The position numbers and the translations under genes were made by a program. A stretch of 64,000 bases of DNA from Alopecurus myosuroides (Eukaryota > Streptophyta > Magnoliopsida > Poales > Poaceae): NCBI GenBank assembly GCA_028641055.1, contig CM054062.1:21460536-21524535 (forward strand). Reading direction: 5' to 3'. Numbering within the stretch: position 1 is the first letter of the stretch; each line of letters begins with the position of its first letter. Below the pieces are notes generated by a model. That model made no database searches, was not told the origin of the DNA, and worked only from the letters and a program-made list of their open reading frames with translations. Positions 45,101 to 55,624 of this stretch are shown piece after piece.

Positions 45101-45717
45101 ACACATGGCACATGATCAGATGTTGACTTAGCCAAGGGCATAACCAAAGTGTTAGGAAAGTTCAAAGTCCACCAAGTGCTAGTAAAGAACCAATCAAGTT
45201 GCTCAAGCAAAGGTTGATCTTGCATATTAGACCAAGTAAAGGATCTACCTTTTAAAGGCAATTCAATCAGGCCTAGATGACTAATAATTTCATTGAAAAT
45301 GAATATATCATTCATATCAGCTCCAGGTTTGTTCCTGTTCTCCACTGATCTAATAAAATTAAAATCTCCCACTATCAACCAATTTTCATAAGTAGGAATT
45401 GATAAATCAAAAAGCCATTGAACAAAGAAGTCCCTGTCAGGGCCACTACAGGGACCATAAACAGTAACCAAAGTCCATGCAGAGAGATTATGTTTTGAGG
45501 TAAAATTAATCTGAATGGCAGACTTGAAACAATCAATCAATTCTCCATCAAAAATGGAGCTATTCCATAGAACAATAATTCCACCAGAAGCTCCCACAGA
45601 AGGAGAGAAGACAAATTTGTCAAACCTTTTTGGACAAAAGGATCTAATAAAACTGTGATCAAAACTTTCACACTTAGTTTCTTGCAGGCAGATAACTGCA
45701 CATTGGCTCTCTTCAAT
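42112..45717 (-). mobile_element. E8: 5'-truncated L1-type LINE
   Basis: Present in copy 1 of the tandem duplication and absent at the matching site of copy 2 (about 53999-54001), which gives a clean empty site. On the minus strand it ends in a run of about ten A (T-run 42110-42119). At most two bases (AA/TT) are repeated at the borders, so there is no normal target-site duplication. The 5' end lies within the endonuclease domain; ORF1 is missing. Confidence 0.9.
42214..45717 (-). CDS. LINE ORF2-like endonuclease-reverse transcriptase, open
   Basis: A single frame of about 1,167 codons without a stop. Its first eight residues in the open frame (up to 45741) come from the flanking E7 sequence; LINE sequence starts at IEESQCAV. 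The endonuclease domain (residues 10-230) lacks its first strand but keeps LQETK, GDFNF and SDH. RT covers about residues 440-760, with APGPDGF, GRTIQD and the catalytic YADD at 668-671 (43729-43740). The C-terminal zinc-binding RT-associated region (about 1010-1110) has SKHRFFAWLILHDR and CVLC. It would nick and reverse-transcribe at the target. The lack of stops suggests recent insertion, but it has no promoter of its own. Confidence 0.9.
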   Translation of the reverse strand: MEESQCAVICLQETKCESFDHSFIRSFCPKRFDKFVFSPSVGASGGIIVLWNSSIFDGELIDCFKSAIQINFTSKHNLSAWTLVTVYGPCSGPDRDFFVQWLFDLSIPTYENWLIVGDFNFIRSVENRNKPGADMNDIFIFNEIISHLGLIELPLKGRSFTWSNMQDQPLLEQLDWFFTSTWWTLNFPNTLVMPLAKSTSDHVPCVISISTNIPKAQIFRFENHWIHQPGFMDLIARVWKWPVRKNNIAATITAKLKNIRHELKRWGRNLSSLKLLIAKCNKVILILDTLEEERNLSRPEFNFRNIVKAHLQKLLLSQSAYWKNRCTIRWVQLGGENTKFFHAKATERYRFNTIAEIKNEEGVSLIDHHHKAAAFWTCFKNRMGVSSVTSQLLDLSNILHPTVSLHCLVEPFTTEEITSVMKSLKTDRAPGPDGFNGLFVKKCWEVLKEDFTKLCHDFHSGNLSLQSINESYITLIPKSNSPETVNDFRPISLTNTCLKFVTKLIANRLQNVICDTIHDNQYGFIKGRTIQDCLAWSFEFLHQCQQSKRKIVVLKIDFEKAFDTLDHDAIIQVLKFKGFPDLFLNWVREILASGFSSVLLNGIPGKKFHCKRGVRQGDPLSPLLFVEGADLLQSLVNKAYSDGLLSSPIPVRKDFPIIQYADDTIVVLPACAKDLDVFKDILNTYAAFTGLKINFHKSSIIPINLTDEEANALAELFQCKTGSMPFTYLGLPMGTTKPSIKDFSPLIDRVERRLSATSSFLSYGDRLVLVNSVLSSLPTYYMLSLVIPTGVIEVIDRARKHCLWSKRGKEKAQSLAAWHMVCKPKKKGGLGVINLKIQNSALLLKHLDKLYNQEALPWVQLVTDAYYYKAVPHAVVESGSFWWKNILALSGSYRNYTTCCVGNGFTILFWEDKWQPQPLKITFPRLFSFAKDKFQSVNDFLLGTDCLQNFALPLSVQAYEELRLLKGMIGHFQLQLDITDQWKSPHSSGRLRPSSFYKHHFSDVPDDPISFAIWRSKCQSKHRFFAWLILHDRINTRDMLIRRHWTINSSSDCVLCPDHVLEDWRHLFFNCTFSTRIWNYLQIPWIPGTPSYAIMYARKHFAGSCFVEIVILACWCIWKQRNGWIFKNIKPTFRGWKALFIQEVTLLKYRVKSADSVFLTSWINSLP

Positions 45718-46356
45718 TGGTAAAGCTGCTCCGGGTTTCATCTAGCTCCTTCTCAGCATTTTCTGCTCTTGCAATAAGAGCCTTTTCCCGGTTCTCAAAA
45801 TCCTGCTGGAGAACAGACCAAGTTTTTGCTGCCTCAATAACTTGATCCTCCAGCTCTTTCTACCGGGTCCTGTCCTCTTCAGTTTTCTGAGCCTCTTGTG
45901 CTAGCAGGCTCTTCAAATTTTAAATCTCCTTTTGCGAGGAAGATTCAAGACTCTGCAGAATTATTGGTTGCATAAAAACAAGTTATCATTGGGTTCCAGT
46001 TATAACTTGAGGAAAGTCTGTCTTATAAAAATATAACCCGGAAAATTAAGAGCTTGCAAGGACTATTAGCCTATTCCAGGTAATATTTTGAAGTCCCGAG
46101 TAGCCGCAGGCTGACAAACCGGCACTTGGGGGCTACACTATTTCAGATTCAAAAAGTGGGTTATAAGTTATGATTAAGTCTCGGGTAGCTGCAGGCTTGC
46201 AACCCGACACTTGGGGGCTACACTATTTCAGCTTAAATATCAAAGGTTAAGTATAAAAGCAGAACAAGTCCCGGTTCACAATAAATTTGTAAACCGGCCC
46301 TTGGGGGCTACAGCTTTCCAGTTCAAAACATTCAATAATAAATCTTCAATTTCATG

Positions 46357-46731
46357 TTATAGATATAAACTGGAAGATTCAGGGCTATAGGTTATGTGTG
46401 TCAAGGTTACCTCATATCTCTTCTTTAGAAATTCTATAATCCCATCTGCGCGGCGCCGGTTCTCAGACAATTCCTGAGCCAGTGTATCAAAATCCTGGCC
46501 TTCGATATTCAGGTTGGAGGGAGCCATCTTTTCCTCTGGCTTTTCCTTCAAATCCTCTGTGACTTTGGAAAGCATAGTGGAGGGTCCAACAGCCTGGGCA
46601 GCTTGGGAGCCGGTTATGACTACATCCGGGTCAGAAACAACCCCAGACTGTGAACGGCCATGTAATAGGGATAGTTTTGAGTGCTTGGGCTGGCATACTT
46701 GTCTGCTTGGCCTAATACTGACATCTGACAC
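46357..46731 (-). other. Chimeric ORF across the duplication junction
   Basis: A 124-codon frame whose first about 30 residues come from the E3 integrase region (second copy) read in a foreign frame and whose remainder is the E7 aORF exon (VSDPDVVITGSQAA ... FLKKRYE). Created by the junction at about 46642. There is no evidence that it is expressed. Confidence 0.6.
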
Positions 46732-49097
46732 ATGTATTGACTATGTGTTCGGCGTCTGTCTTGGTTGTTAGCAAGAAAAACCCTGCATGGAATGCTTTCT
46801 TAACTATGCTTTTTGATTGAGCATGATGTCCGCAATCTCCATCATGGATTTCTTGCAGAATTTCTCGGCCTTCTTCTGGCGAAATACATCACAGAAAAAT
46901 TCTGGTAGTGCTGCGTTTATACAGGCAACCATTGATTACCGTGTATCCTTTGCATCGACGTTTTCTTTGTCTTTGCAAGACCTCGTCTGCTCCATCAGGG
47001 TACTTCTGATCTACTAAGAATTTTAGATATGGAATTGTCCAATCCGGGTTAACGAGCAGGACTTTGATTGACTCGGAAACTAGAGGATAGTCGACATCTC
47101 CACCTTTTATGGATGGTTCATGCAAATGTTGGACAAACACACCGGGTGGTAGGGTTTTCATTCATTCCGAGCCCATACGGGCTAATGCGTCCGCGTTTCA
47201 ATTTTCTTCCCTTTTGACATGAAGTACTTCAAATCCAGGAAGCAAATTGCAAACTCGTCCACCGTTCTCCATTATTCGGCCATGATGGGGCTTTTAGCGT
47301 CCCATGTTTGGTTGAGCTGATGTTGTACCAAATCTGAGTCACCATAGCATAAGATGCGTTTGACACCTATTTCTTTTTCAATATGCAAGCAATGAAGCAA
47401 AGCTTCGTGTTCTGCCACATTATTGCTGGCGTTGAAGTGTATTTGTAATACATACTCCACTGTGTCTGCCTTGGGGGATTTTAGGACTACACCAGCTCCA
47501 GCGCCTTCCTTCATCTTGGATCCATCAAAGTGCATAACCTAGTATTCCGACTCCGGCATTGGTGTATTTTCCATTGCTTCTGTCCAATCAGCGACGAAAT
47601 CTGCCAACACCTGGGATTTTAGTGTCGTCCGGGGTTGGTACTTAATGTCGAACGCATCCAACTCGATGCCCCATTTGGCTACTCGGCCTGTTGCGTCTGC
47701 ATTGTTGATTATATCCCCTAGTGGTGCTTTACATATCACTGTTATGGAATGTCCTTGGAAGTAGTGACGTAGTTTTCGAGATGCGAACAATTTGCCATAC
47801 GCCAGTTTTTGATAGTGCGGGTATCTTTGCTTGGACTCTGGAAAAACTTCACTTACATAATACACCGGATGTTGATCTGGTATGGTTTGCTCGTCTTTCC
47901 GCCTTTCCACATCCATCACTGCGCTGATAACCCTGTTTGTTGCTGTGAGGTACAATAACATGGGTTCTTCGTCTTTTGGTGATGCCAAAATCGGAGCTTT
48001 CATCAAGGTTTCTTTTAACTGGGTTAATGCTGCATCCGCCTCTTCTGTCCACACAAATTTGTCGGATTTCTTCAACAATTTGTATAATGGCAGAGCTTTG
48101 TCTCCTAGCCGGCTTATAAACCTGCTGATGGCAGCTGCGGAAGCCATCAATCTTTGTACATCTTTTAAGCACGTAGGCCTTGAGATGTTTAGGATTGCCT
48201 TGATCTTTTCCGGGTTTACATATATTCCTTTGTGAGAAACGATGAAACCCAGAAGTTTTCCTGAGGGAACCCCGAATACGCACTTCAATGGATTCAACTT
48301 CATTTTATAAGTGCGCAAATATTCGAAGGTTTCTCACAAATCGTCAAGGAGCGTGTCCTTTTCCTTGGGAACGACGGCAATGTCGTCCACGTAAACGTGA
48401 ACATTTTTGCCAATCTGACTATGCAAACATCGTTGCATGCAACGGTGGTAAGTTGCGCCTGCGTTCTTCAGGCCAAAATGCATGGTTATCTAGTAGTATG
48501 TTCCATATGGGGTTATGAAGGAGGTTTTGATTTGATCTTCTTCCTTCATACGTATTTGATGGTACTCGGAGTAAGCATCCAAAAAGCATAAAAGCTCGGA
48601 GCCAGCAGTGGCATCTATTATTTGATCGATTCGCGGTAACGCAAATCTATCTTTTGGACACAACTTGTTCAGGCCGGTGTAATCTATACACATCCTAAGA
48701 ACAGTACTATCTTTCTTCGGGACTAATACTGGTTTGATGACCATTCACTATGTATAACTTCCCGGATAAAATCAGCTACCAATAGCCGGATAATTTCCTT
48801 GCCAATAGCCTTTCGTCTTCTTCCGTCAAATTGATGGAGACTTTGTTTGACGGGTTTAGATCCTGGAATTACCTTGAGTTGGTGCTCAGCAAGTTCCCTG
48901 GGTACACCTGGCATGTCCGTTGGACACCATGCGAAAATATCCCAGTTCTCACGGAGGAACTTGATGAGCTCGCTTTCCTATTTGTTGGTCATGCTAGTTC
49001 CCACTACGACAAACTTTGTCGGATCTTTGGGATCTAGGATAACCTGTCTGGTATTCTCGGAAGCTTTGAAGCTGTCTGCCGGCTTCCGGCTTTCTTT
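46643..49097 (-). pseudogene. E3 RT-RNase H, copy 2
   Basis: The same domains as copy 1, but the integrase core is missing because the duplication starts inside it. The connection region is complete (48318-47539; no 11-bp deletion). YVDD lies near 48380-48392, the second RNase H at 47535-47272. It keeps the TAG near 48490 and TGA near 48336 shared with copy 1. FGLKN is intact near 48470, where copy 1 has FVLKN. Confidence 0.9.
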
Positions 49098-52000
49098 TCA
49101 TGCCGGCATTTCTGTTGGCGATATTTCTTTTGCCAGCTCCTTCAGTTCTTCCTTTGCTATCACCTTTTCTGCACAGAGGGCGTTTTCCTTTTCCTGCTCG
49201 TTTGCCAATTTGAAGTCTCCCTTTATGGTGATTACTCCTCCTTTTGGCCCTGGCATCTTCAGCTTGTTATAGATATAACATGATCTTGCCATGAACTTGG
49301 CGAAAGCTGGACGTCCGAGTATTGCGTGATACACGCTTTCGAACGGCACAACCTCGAAGGATACTTTTTCCCGACGAAAATGTTCTTTCTCTCCAAAGGT
49401 TACGTCTAGGGAAATTTCTCCTAGGGATCGTGCTTGCATGCCAGGGACGATGCCGTGAAAACATATGTTTCTATGATTGAGCTGGGTCTCGGAGATTCGC
49501 AGATGCTTCAATGTATCCAGGTACATTATATTGATGTTGGATCCTCCATCCATCAACACTCTTTTTAGCCTAGTGTTTTGAACAATAGGACTTACTACTA
49601 GAGCTTGCGTGCCGGGTTCTGGGATATTTCCGGGATGATCAGACTGATCCCAGGTAATCGGTGTATTTGAGTACTTCAAGAATTTCGGGGTTGGTGGGAC
49701 AACCGCGTTTATTTCTTGAAGTGTTCTCTTTGCCACCTTTGCTGAGGGAGTTGCCAAAAAAGTTAAGTTGCATTATCCGTCAACCCTCGGAAACTTAGGC
49801 TCGCCTTTTCGCTGTTGGTCCTGGATTTTTTCATCAGTGTTCGATTTACTGTCTTCTTTTTCAGCTTCTGGCTTTTTCTAGGAGAATTTCCTCTTGGAAC
49901 TCTTCCCTTTGCTTCCGGATCCTGCACTGCCTTTCATATGCTTATTGAGCCGGCGTTGTGCGTTAGTATGGGTGGGTTTCCCGAATTGCGATTGGTGGAC
50001 ACAGTTTTCCGACTTGATTCTTTCCCACTCTTCTTTTGAGTAGGCGATCGGTTGTGTGCTTCGTCCTTTCCATTTGCTCCCACTTTCTCTTCCAAAGGCT
50101 ATGTTAACTTCTTTGGGCTTTTGCTGTACTTCTGGAGTTGCTTTTTTCTCAGGACGAGGGGTCTTTTTGGCTTGAATCAAAGTGTCGATATTTCCACCTC
50201 TCGCTCTGATGTCGTCTTCGGCCGTTGCGTGCTCATTTGAGGTTGTAAGCATAGATCCGAGATCTTTGTGATTTTTTGAATTGATCATGAACGGTACGAG
50301 TCCAGGATTTAAGCCGTTGAAAAAATTATGCATTGCTTGTACGTCAGTTACTCCAGAGCAGCTGTTTTTCATTGCAGACCACCTTGAGATAAAGTCCACG
50401 TATGGCTCATCTTCAAACTGGATGCAGCGGTTTAGCTGGTTGATGCTGTTGGGGTGCTTGTACGTTCCCCAAAAATGCTGAGTAAAAACTCTAGCCATAT
50501 CATCCCAACTACCGACAGTTCTTGACGGAAGCCCGTTGATCCAATCTCTGGCTCCATCCAGTAACATAAGGGGGAGAAATTTTACTGCCTCTAAGTGTGT
50601 CCCATTGTTAATCTGGACGGCTGTGTAATAGTCTGAGAGCCAGGTATCCGGGTTTGTGCTACCGGTATATTTTTGATATGTTGGACCAACTTTGGCGAAG
50701 CCAGAATGTAGAGTTATTCTTCAGATCCTGTCGGTGAAACACTGAGGTCCGAAGTATGGATCATCTCTTTCCGCTCTATCGATGTGTGCGGAGTATCTAC
50801 CGGCTGAATGGATAGAAGGGGATCTACTCCTTTCTTTTCCATTGTTGCGTGAGCATGCTTTTTCGGGACTGCCTCTGTTTCCTCTGTTATTATTCCCTTT
50901 GGGATAAGGTGGAGTTCTACTCTTGTGTCTTTCCTCATTCTTAGGGGGTGTACGGGATCTCTCACGCTTGTGAGGAATGCCATGTCTTCCGGCTTTCTCA
51001 GCAGGGCGTCTCGGAGGCGGCATTGCTTTTCCATCCTTCCGGTTTCGTTCCTCCCGATCTCGGGATTAATTCCATCTTTCGGCAGATGGGATGCGGTTCT
51101 GGACGCTGCATCCTTATTATCAGGTTTTTTCTTGTCCTTTCTCGGATCTCCTTTCTTCTCTTTCGAATTACTTGAATCTCCAGGTTCTTCAGGTCCAGGT
51201 GCTCCAGCGGCGCAAGTAGCTGTTTTGCATAGGGCTGAGTTGTCATGCAACTTCCCTGATCTTGCTTGTCCTTGCTGTTGCTGTTGCAGTGCCTTTCCTA
51301 AGAAAGAATACACCCCTTGAAGTTTTTCGCCATTGGAGTACATTTCATTGTTGAGGATGGCGAACACGGCTTCCGCGTTTTTTGCTGCCGTTTTGTATAA
51401 AGGTTCGCCCCTGGCATCTATGCCGTTTACTTACTTTTGCCAGGCCGGGTTTTGAAACCGTTCCTTTGGCGGTAGTACTTCCGGTCTTTCGATGCCGGGT
51501 AACCATGTAGGTTTAATGCCAGGTCTAATCCTTCTCTCATACTCCTCGATTTCTTCCTGCTTTAACTTAATGTCCGCTTGGGTTTTCTGAAGATGTTCTC
51601 GAGTTCTGAATAGATGTTGCTGTTGCCGTTGGAGAGCTTGTCTCCTGGCTTCCAGCACTTTCAGGGGGTTCGTGGGTTCCCACTGGTGTTTGAAGTAGAT
51701 CCTGTTCTTCCTGTTCTGACATTGGCGGGACAGAGATTTCCTTCGCTTTCTTCTCCGTAGGCTTAACTCCACTTCATCCTCCTTCTTCCGGGTTTTTTTG
51801 GCTGGGTCAGCCAGTTTTTTCTTCCGGAGCTTGTACTGGAGTTTCTTGGAAGCTTTGTGTTTTTTCTAGGAACAGGGAGGTTTTTTACTAGGTTCGTCCT
51901 CTGTCAATTCTTTGACATCCGGGTAAGTTGGAGTGGTTTCCCCCTCTTCTCTTTCCTCATCTGGCGGAGGTGTTCTAGGGCTTTCCTGACTTTCGGCATC

Positions 52001-52588
52001 CGTGTTTTTAGCTGGTTTTGCCATTAGTACTTCGTGGAACCCCTCTTGAAAGGATTTGACCTTTCTTTCGAAAGCGTCTTCATCTTCGTCTTCGGAATCG
52101 AACTGGTCCGATCCGGGTTCCTATTCTAATCTCGACTCAATGGCGGCTAACACGGAATCATCTTATGAGTTCGTCGTCAGATTAACGGCTGTCGGATCTT
52201 CCACTTCTATTGTGGGACTGTTGTCTTCTGCCTTTTCCACAGGATTGCTTTCGTCCGTGCTTTCGGCGATCTCGGATTGCACCATACCGATAAAGTGCGA
52301 TTCAGCATGATATCGGCGATCTGAGCAAAATCGGGCGTCATAGTCTTCTTCGACTGGGTATAGGGCGGGTAGAATAAATTTGCTTCCACCACAGAATCCC
52401 ATTACCTCTGCAGTTAATCCGATAAAGATGTTTGCAGATCCAATCGGTAAAACGCAGGCACTTACCAGATGATTCCGTGCTGGCATGTACGATCCGTTGT
52501 CGAGGAAGCGCCCAACGTCGTTGTCGAATTCTAGGCTGCCGACAGTTATGGCACTACCAATTCCGCCGAGTATCCCCGATCGAAACAT
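49098..52588 (-). pseudogene. E3 gag-protease, copy 2
   Basis: The start at 52588 reads MFRSGILGG, with the second-codon stop of copy 1 absent. Leader to 52163, Gln-rich helical part (51772-51431), Arg/Ser-rich part (51367-50714), capsid-like region (50567-50290), protease with DGGSN at about 49550 and C-terminus at 49098. Copy-specific damage: a 1-bp deletion near 51061 and a TAG near 49878, in place of the Lys-rich continuation in copy 1. Confidence 0.85.
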
Positions 52589-52604
52589 AACGCCTGACGT
52601 CGCT

Positions 52605-52623
52605 GGCCCCAAGGTGGGCGCCA
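52605..52623 (-). other. E3 primer-binding site, copy 2
   Basis: TGGCGCCCACCTTGGGGCC, two bases from the LTR. It differs at one base from the E1/E5/E6 site. Confidence 0.8.
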
Positions 52624-52625
52624 AC

Positions 52626-53137
52626 TGTCGAGACATCGTAGTAGAATTCATAGACGGGGGGTGCCATGAGACTACTGATAGAGATGTGGGGGGACGTGGT
52701 AGTATGACGAACAATGACACCAAGGTTTTACCCAGGTTCAGTATGTCGCAACTAGGTGGCGTTTCTACTCCTGCAATCTCACTAAATCAGGGCTGAAGCC
52801 TGAAGTATACAAAGTACAATGTGAGTTAGGTTTAGCTACTCGACAAGGATCAACCTCTCGGCGAGTTAGCTTCTAGCTTATTGTTCTCTCTCTTTCTTAT
52901 CTCCCGTCCGGCTTTATATAATAGCCGAGTTAGGGATTACAGAAAAGGAAACCTAGAAGACTACGATAAGTTCTAACTTGGAAGGCAAGAATCCACCTTC
53001 TACTCCAAGCCGTACCACGTGGGCCGTGGTTCGGGTTCTTCTAGAATTCGTCTTCTGCGCGTCAGCTTACTGGGCCGCCTAATGGACCGTAATCCATTAC
53101 CATTCAGGCCACCCTGGTTATCTGGCACTTTAGGACA
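52626..53137 (-). repeat. E3 5' LTR, copy 2
   Basis: 512 bp; about 12 differences by eye from 40739-41249. Flanked right by the same E7 aORF sequence, so this is a segmental copy and not an independent insertion or an LTR pair. Confidence 0.9.
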
Positions 53138-55619
53138 CCATCTGATATACCCCTAAATGGGATATATCCGACACCGGGTGATCTTCATCATCCAATTGGA
53201 CATTTTCTGCTTCCTCAAGATCAGCAGCCGAAACGTACTTCCACTCCAGCTGAGCCAAAGCCTCATTGGTATTCTCCGGTTCATATAAAGGGCGGGGTGG
53301 AGCAGAAACCGAAGGAGTAATGGAGTGAGGCGCACCAGATGAAGAGGCTACAGAAAGCCGGCTCTTCTGCGGATCTTGGCGGACATCACCTGCAATTTGA
53401 GGAGAGAAAGGCATTTTGCGCTGACCCGAGGAAGCGTAACTCGGACAGAGTTCCTTCAGCTTCACTTTTTCTGCAATGGTGCAAGCTTGGAACCGGCACT
53501 CCTTCTTAATCTTGGCAAAGTCCTTCCTCTCATATTTGGTCTTGTCCGCCCGATACTCTGGGAAACCTTTCACAAGGAGATCTAGATTAACTTCCGGGTG
53601 ATAAGCTTTGTCCAGGGACATGACCTTGATGGCTCCACGACAGCAAGCTGACATTTTGTGTTCCTCTATCCATTGTGGAACTTGAGTTATTTCCACAAGC
53701 ATCTCATGGAGTCTCTTGGGGGGGTTGTCCCAGTTCCTGACGGCCTTAATGCATTCTCCTCCTCCAACATAAAGTTGTCGGATCAAGGTGAATAGAGCCT
53801 TCAGTTTCAGGAAAGGAAGCTGGAGGTTATTGCCATGCATTCTACCTGCAAGTTACAAGAACATTTTGATCAGAAACAGGATAATTATAATAAGGCAAAG
53901 GAGATAATGAACCGGAAAGGCAGGACATAAAAATGAGGCATGTGGAGCAAACTTACCAAACACATTGCAGGTGATCTCTCCTAGAAGGTCCTTCACCTTG
54001 GTAAAGCTGCTCCGGGTTTCATCTAGCTCCTTCTCAGCATTTTCTGCTCTTGCAATAAGAGCCTTTTCCCGGTTCTCAAAATCCTGCTGGAGAATAGACC
54101 AAGTTTTTGCTGCCTCAATAACTTGATCCTCCAGCTCTTTCTACCGGGTCCTGTCCTCTTCAGTTTTCTGAGCCTCTTGTGCTAGCAGGCTCTTCAAATT
54201 TTAAATCTCCTTTTGCGAGGAAGATTCAAGACTCTGCAGAATTATTGGTTGCATAAAAACAAGTTATCATCGGGTTCCAGTTATAACTTGAGGAAAGTCT
54301 GTCTTATAAAAATATAACCCGGAAAATTAAGAGCTTGCAAGGACTATTAGCCTATTCCAGGTAATATTTTGAAGTCCCGAGTAGCCGCAGGCTGACAAAC
54401 CGGCACTTGGGGGCTACACTATTTCAGATTCAAAAAGTGGGTTATAAGTTATGATTAAGTCTCGGGTAGCTGCAGGCTTGCAACCCGACACTTGGGGGCT
54501 ACACTATTTCAGCTTAAATATCAAAGGTTAAGTATAAAAGCAGAACAAGTCCCGGTTCACAATAAATTTGTAAACCGGCCCTTGGGGGCTACACCTTTCC
54601 AGTTCAAAACATTCAATAATAAATCTTCAATTTCATGTTATAGATATAAACTGGAAGATTCAGGGCTATAGGTTATGTGTGTCAAGGTTACCTCATATCT
54701 CTTCTTTAGAAATTCTATAATCCCATCTGCGCGGCGCCGGTTCTCAGACAATTCCTGAGCCAGTGTATCAAAATCCTGGCCTTCGATATTCAGGTTGGAG
54801 GGAGCCGTCTTTTCCTCTGGCTTTTCCTTCAAATCCTCTGTGACTTTGGAAAGCATAGTGGAGGGTCCAACATCCTGGGCAGCTTGGGAGCCGGTTATGA
54901 CTACATCCGGGTCAGAAACAACCATATCTTCAACCGGAGGATCATTATCCGGTGTGTTATCAACCGGATTCACCTCTTGTTTAGTATCTTCAACCATATC
55001 ATCAACATGACCTGGTGATCGAGCAGCCGGTTCATCCTCTTCTTCTCTAAAGACCTTCTCCTCAAGATTCGCAGCAGGAGCAACAGTTGAGACGGGGTTA
55101 ACTTTCAACACAGCTTGGGCTCTGCAAAGAAAAGAGAATCATAAGCCGGATTTCATAACTTAATATTGGTAGTGATGAACAAAACGTTGTAAAGCTAGCT
55201 TACCCAGAGTTAATGGAAAACTCGCTAGCCCCGCTAAAATGGGATGAGTCGGAATTGGGAGAATCTGAATGAAAAGGACGATTCAGGTCAGGCCTGATTT
55301 TTCTGGCCAAAGGATGTGAAGGGGTAGGCGAAACTCGAGCCTTGGAGACCCGGCAGAGAGGAGTTTTCTCAGGCAAACCTTCTTCTAACACACTTGACCC
55401 GGAGCTCCGGGTCCTCCTTCTCTTGCTGGCCTCTTCGTCGTCCTGCGTGTTCTCTATATGTGAGGATGGGTTCAAGCGGTGTTTGGACAGTCTAGAGATA
55501 GCCACCTTTGCAACGGCTTTCCGGGTCCTCTTACTGCTTGCGGGAGATTCTGTCTCAGCCACCACATTAGAACCAGTGATGGGAGTGGTGGGAATGAGAT
55601 CCGGAGCGTTCTGATCCGG
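53138..55619 (-). pseudogene. E7 aORF, copy 2 and unduplicated 5' part
   Basis: Last exon 53840-53138; coiled-coil-like exon about 54,210-53,960 with TAA and TAG stops shared with copy 1; exon about 55,111-54,695 (acidic, VEDTKQEVNPVDNTPDND, ends FLKKRYE); exon about 55,619-55,203 (basic, SKHRLNPSSHIENTQDDEEA). Introns have GT-AG borders. The N-terminal domain is lost where E9 begins at 55625. The C-terminal domain is clearly related to E5 residues 623-844. Confidence 0.7.
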
Positions 55620-55624
55620 AGCGG

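Larger units (their letters stand above)
34764..46642. repeat. Tandem duplication, copy 1 (includes LINE)
   Basis: Colinear with 46643-54923. The offset is 11,879 at the left end, 11,890 after an 11-bp deletion in copy 1 at about 35867, and 8,280 right of the LINE. Copies differ by about 1-2% by eye (about 12 differences in the 511-bp LTR). Without the LINE the unit is about 8.3 kb. It spans E3 pol, gag, LTR and part of the E7 aORF. Confidence 0.95.
41250..46642 (-). pseudogene. E7 aORF, copy 1, split by the LINE
   Basis: E7 is a Tat element of opposite orientation into which E3 inserted; only its aORF is identified. The last exon (41952-41250) holds the C-terminal conserved domain (LRQLYVGGGECIKAVRNWDN) and runs into the E3 LTR, which supplies the stop. 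The exon upstream (about 45,910-45,718 with the remainder at 42,111-42,070) is coiled-coil-like and split by the LINE. A third exon is at 46,580-46,412 (ends FLKKRYE). TAA and TAG stops lie in the coiled-coil exon. An intron at 46093-46320 has three imperfect repeats with a TTGGGGGCTACA core. Confidence 0.7.
46643..54923. repeat. Tandem duplication, copy 2
   Basis: Colinear with 34764-46642 minus the LINE. At the junction E7 aORF sequence (GGGTCAGAAACAAC) passes into E3 integrase sequence (CAGACTG...ACGGCCATG) with at most two shared bases. Unduplicated E7 sequence continues right of 54923. Confidence 0.95.

Noticed and set aside
40739..53137. The two E3 LTR copies as the two LTRs of one element
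   Set aside because: Both are 5' LTRs with the same inner side (primer-binding site, gag) and the same outer flank (E7 aORF), so they are segmental copies.
34764..54923. Assembly duplication as explanation for the tandem copies
   Set aside because: The copies differ at many sites, have private indels, and only one carries the LINE.
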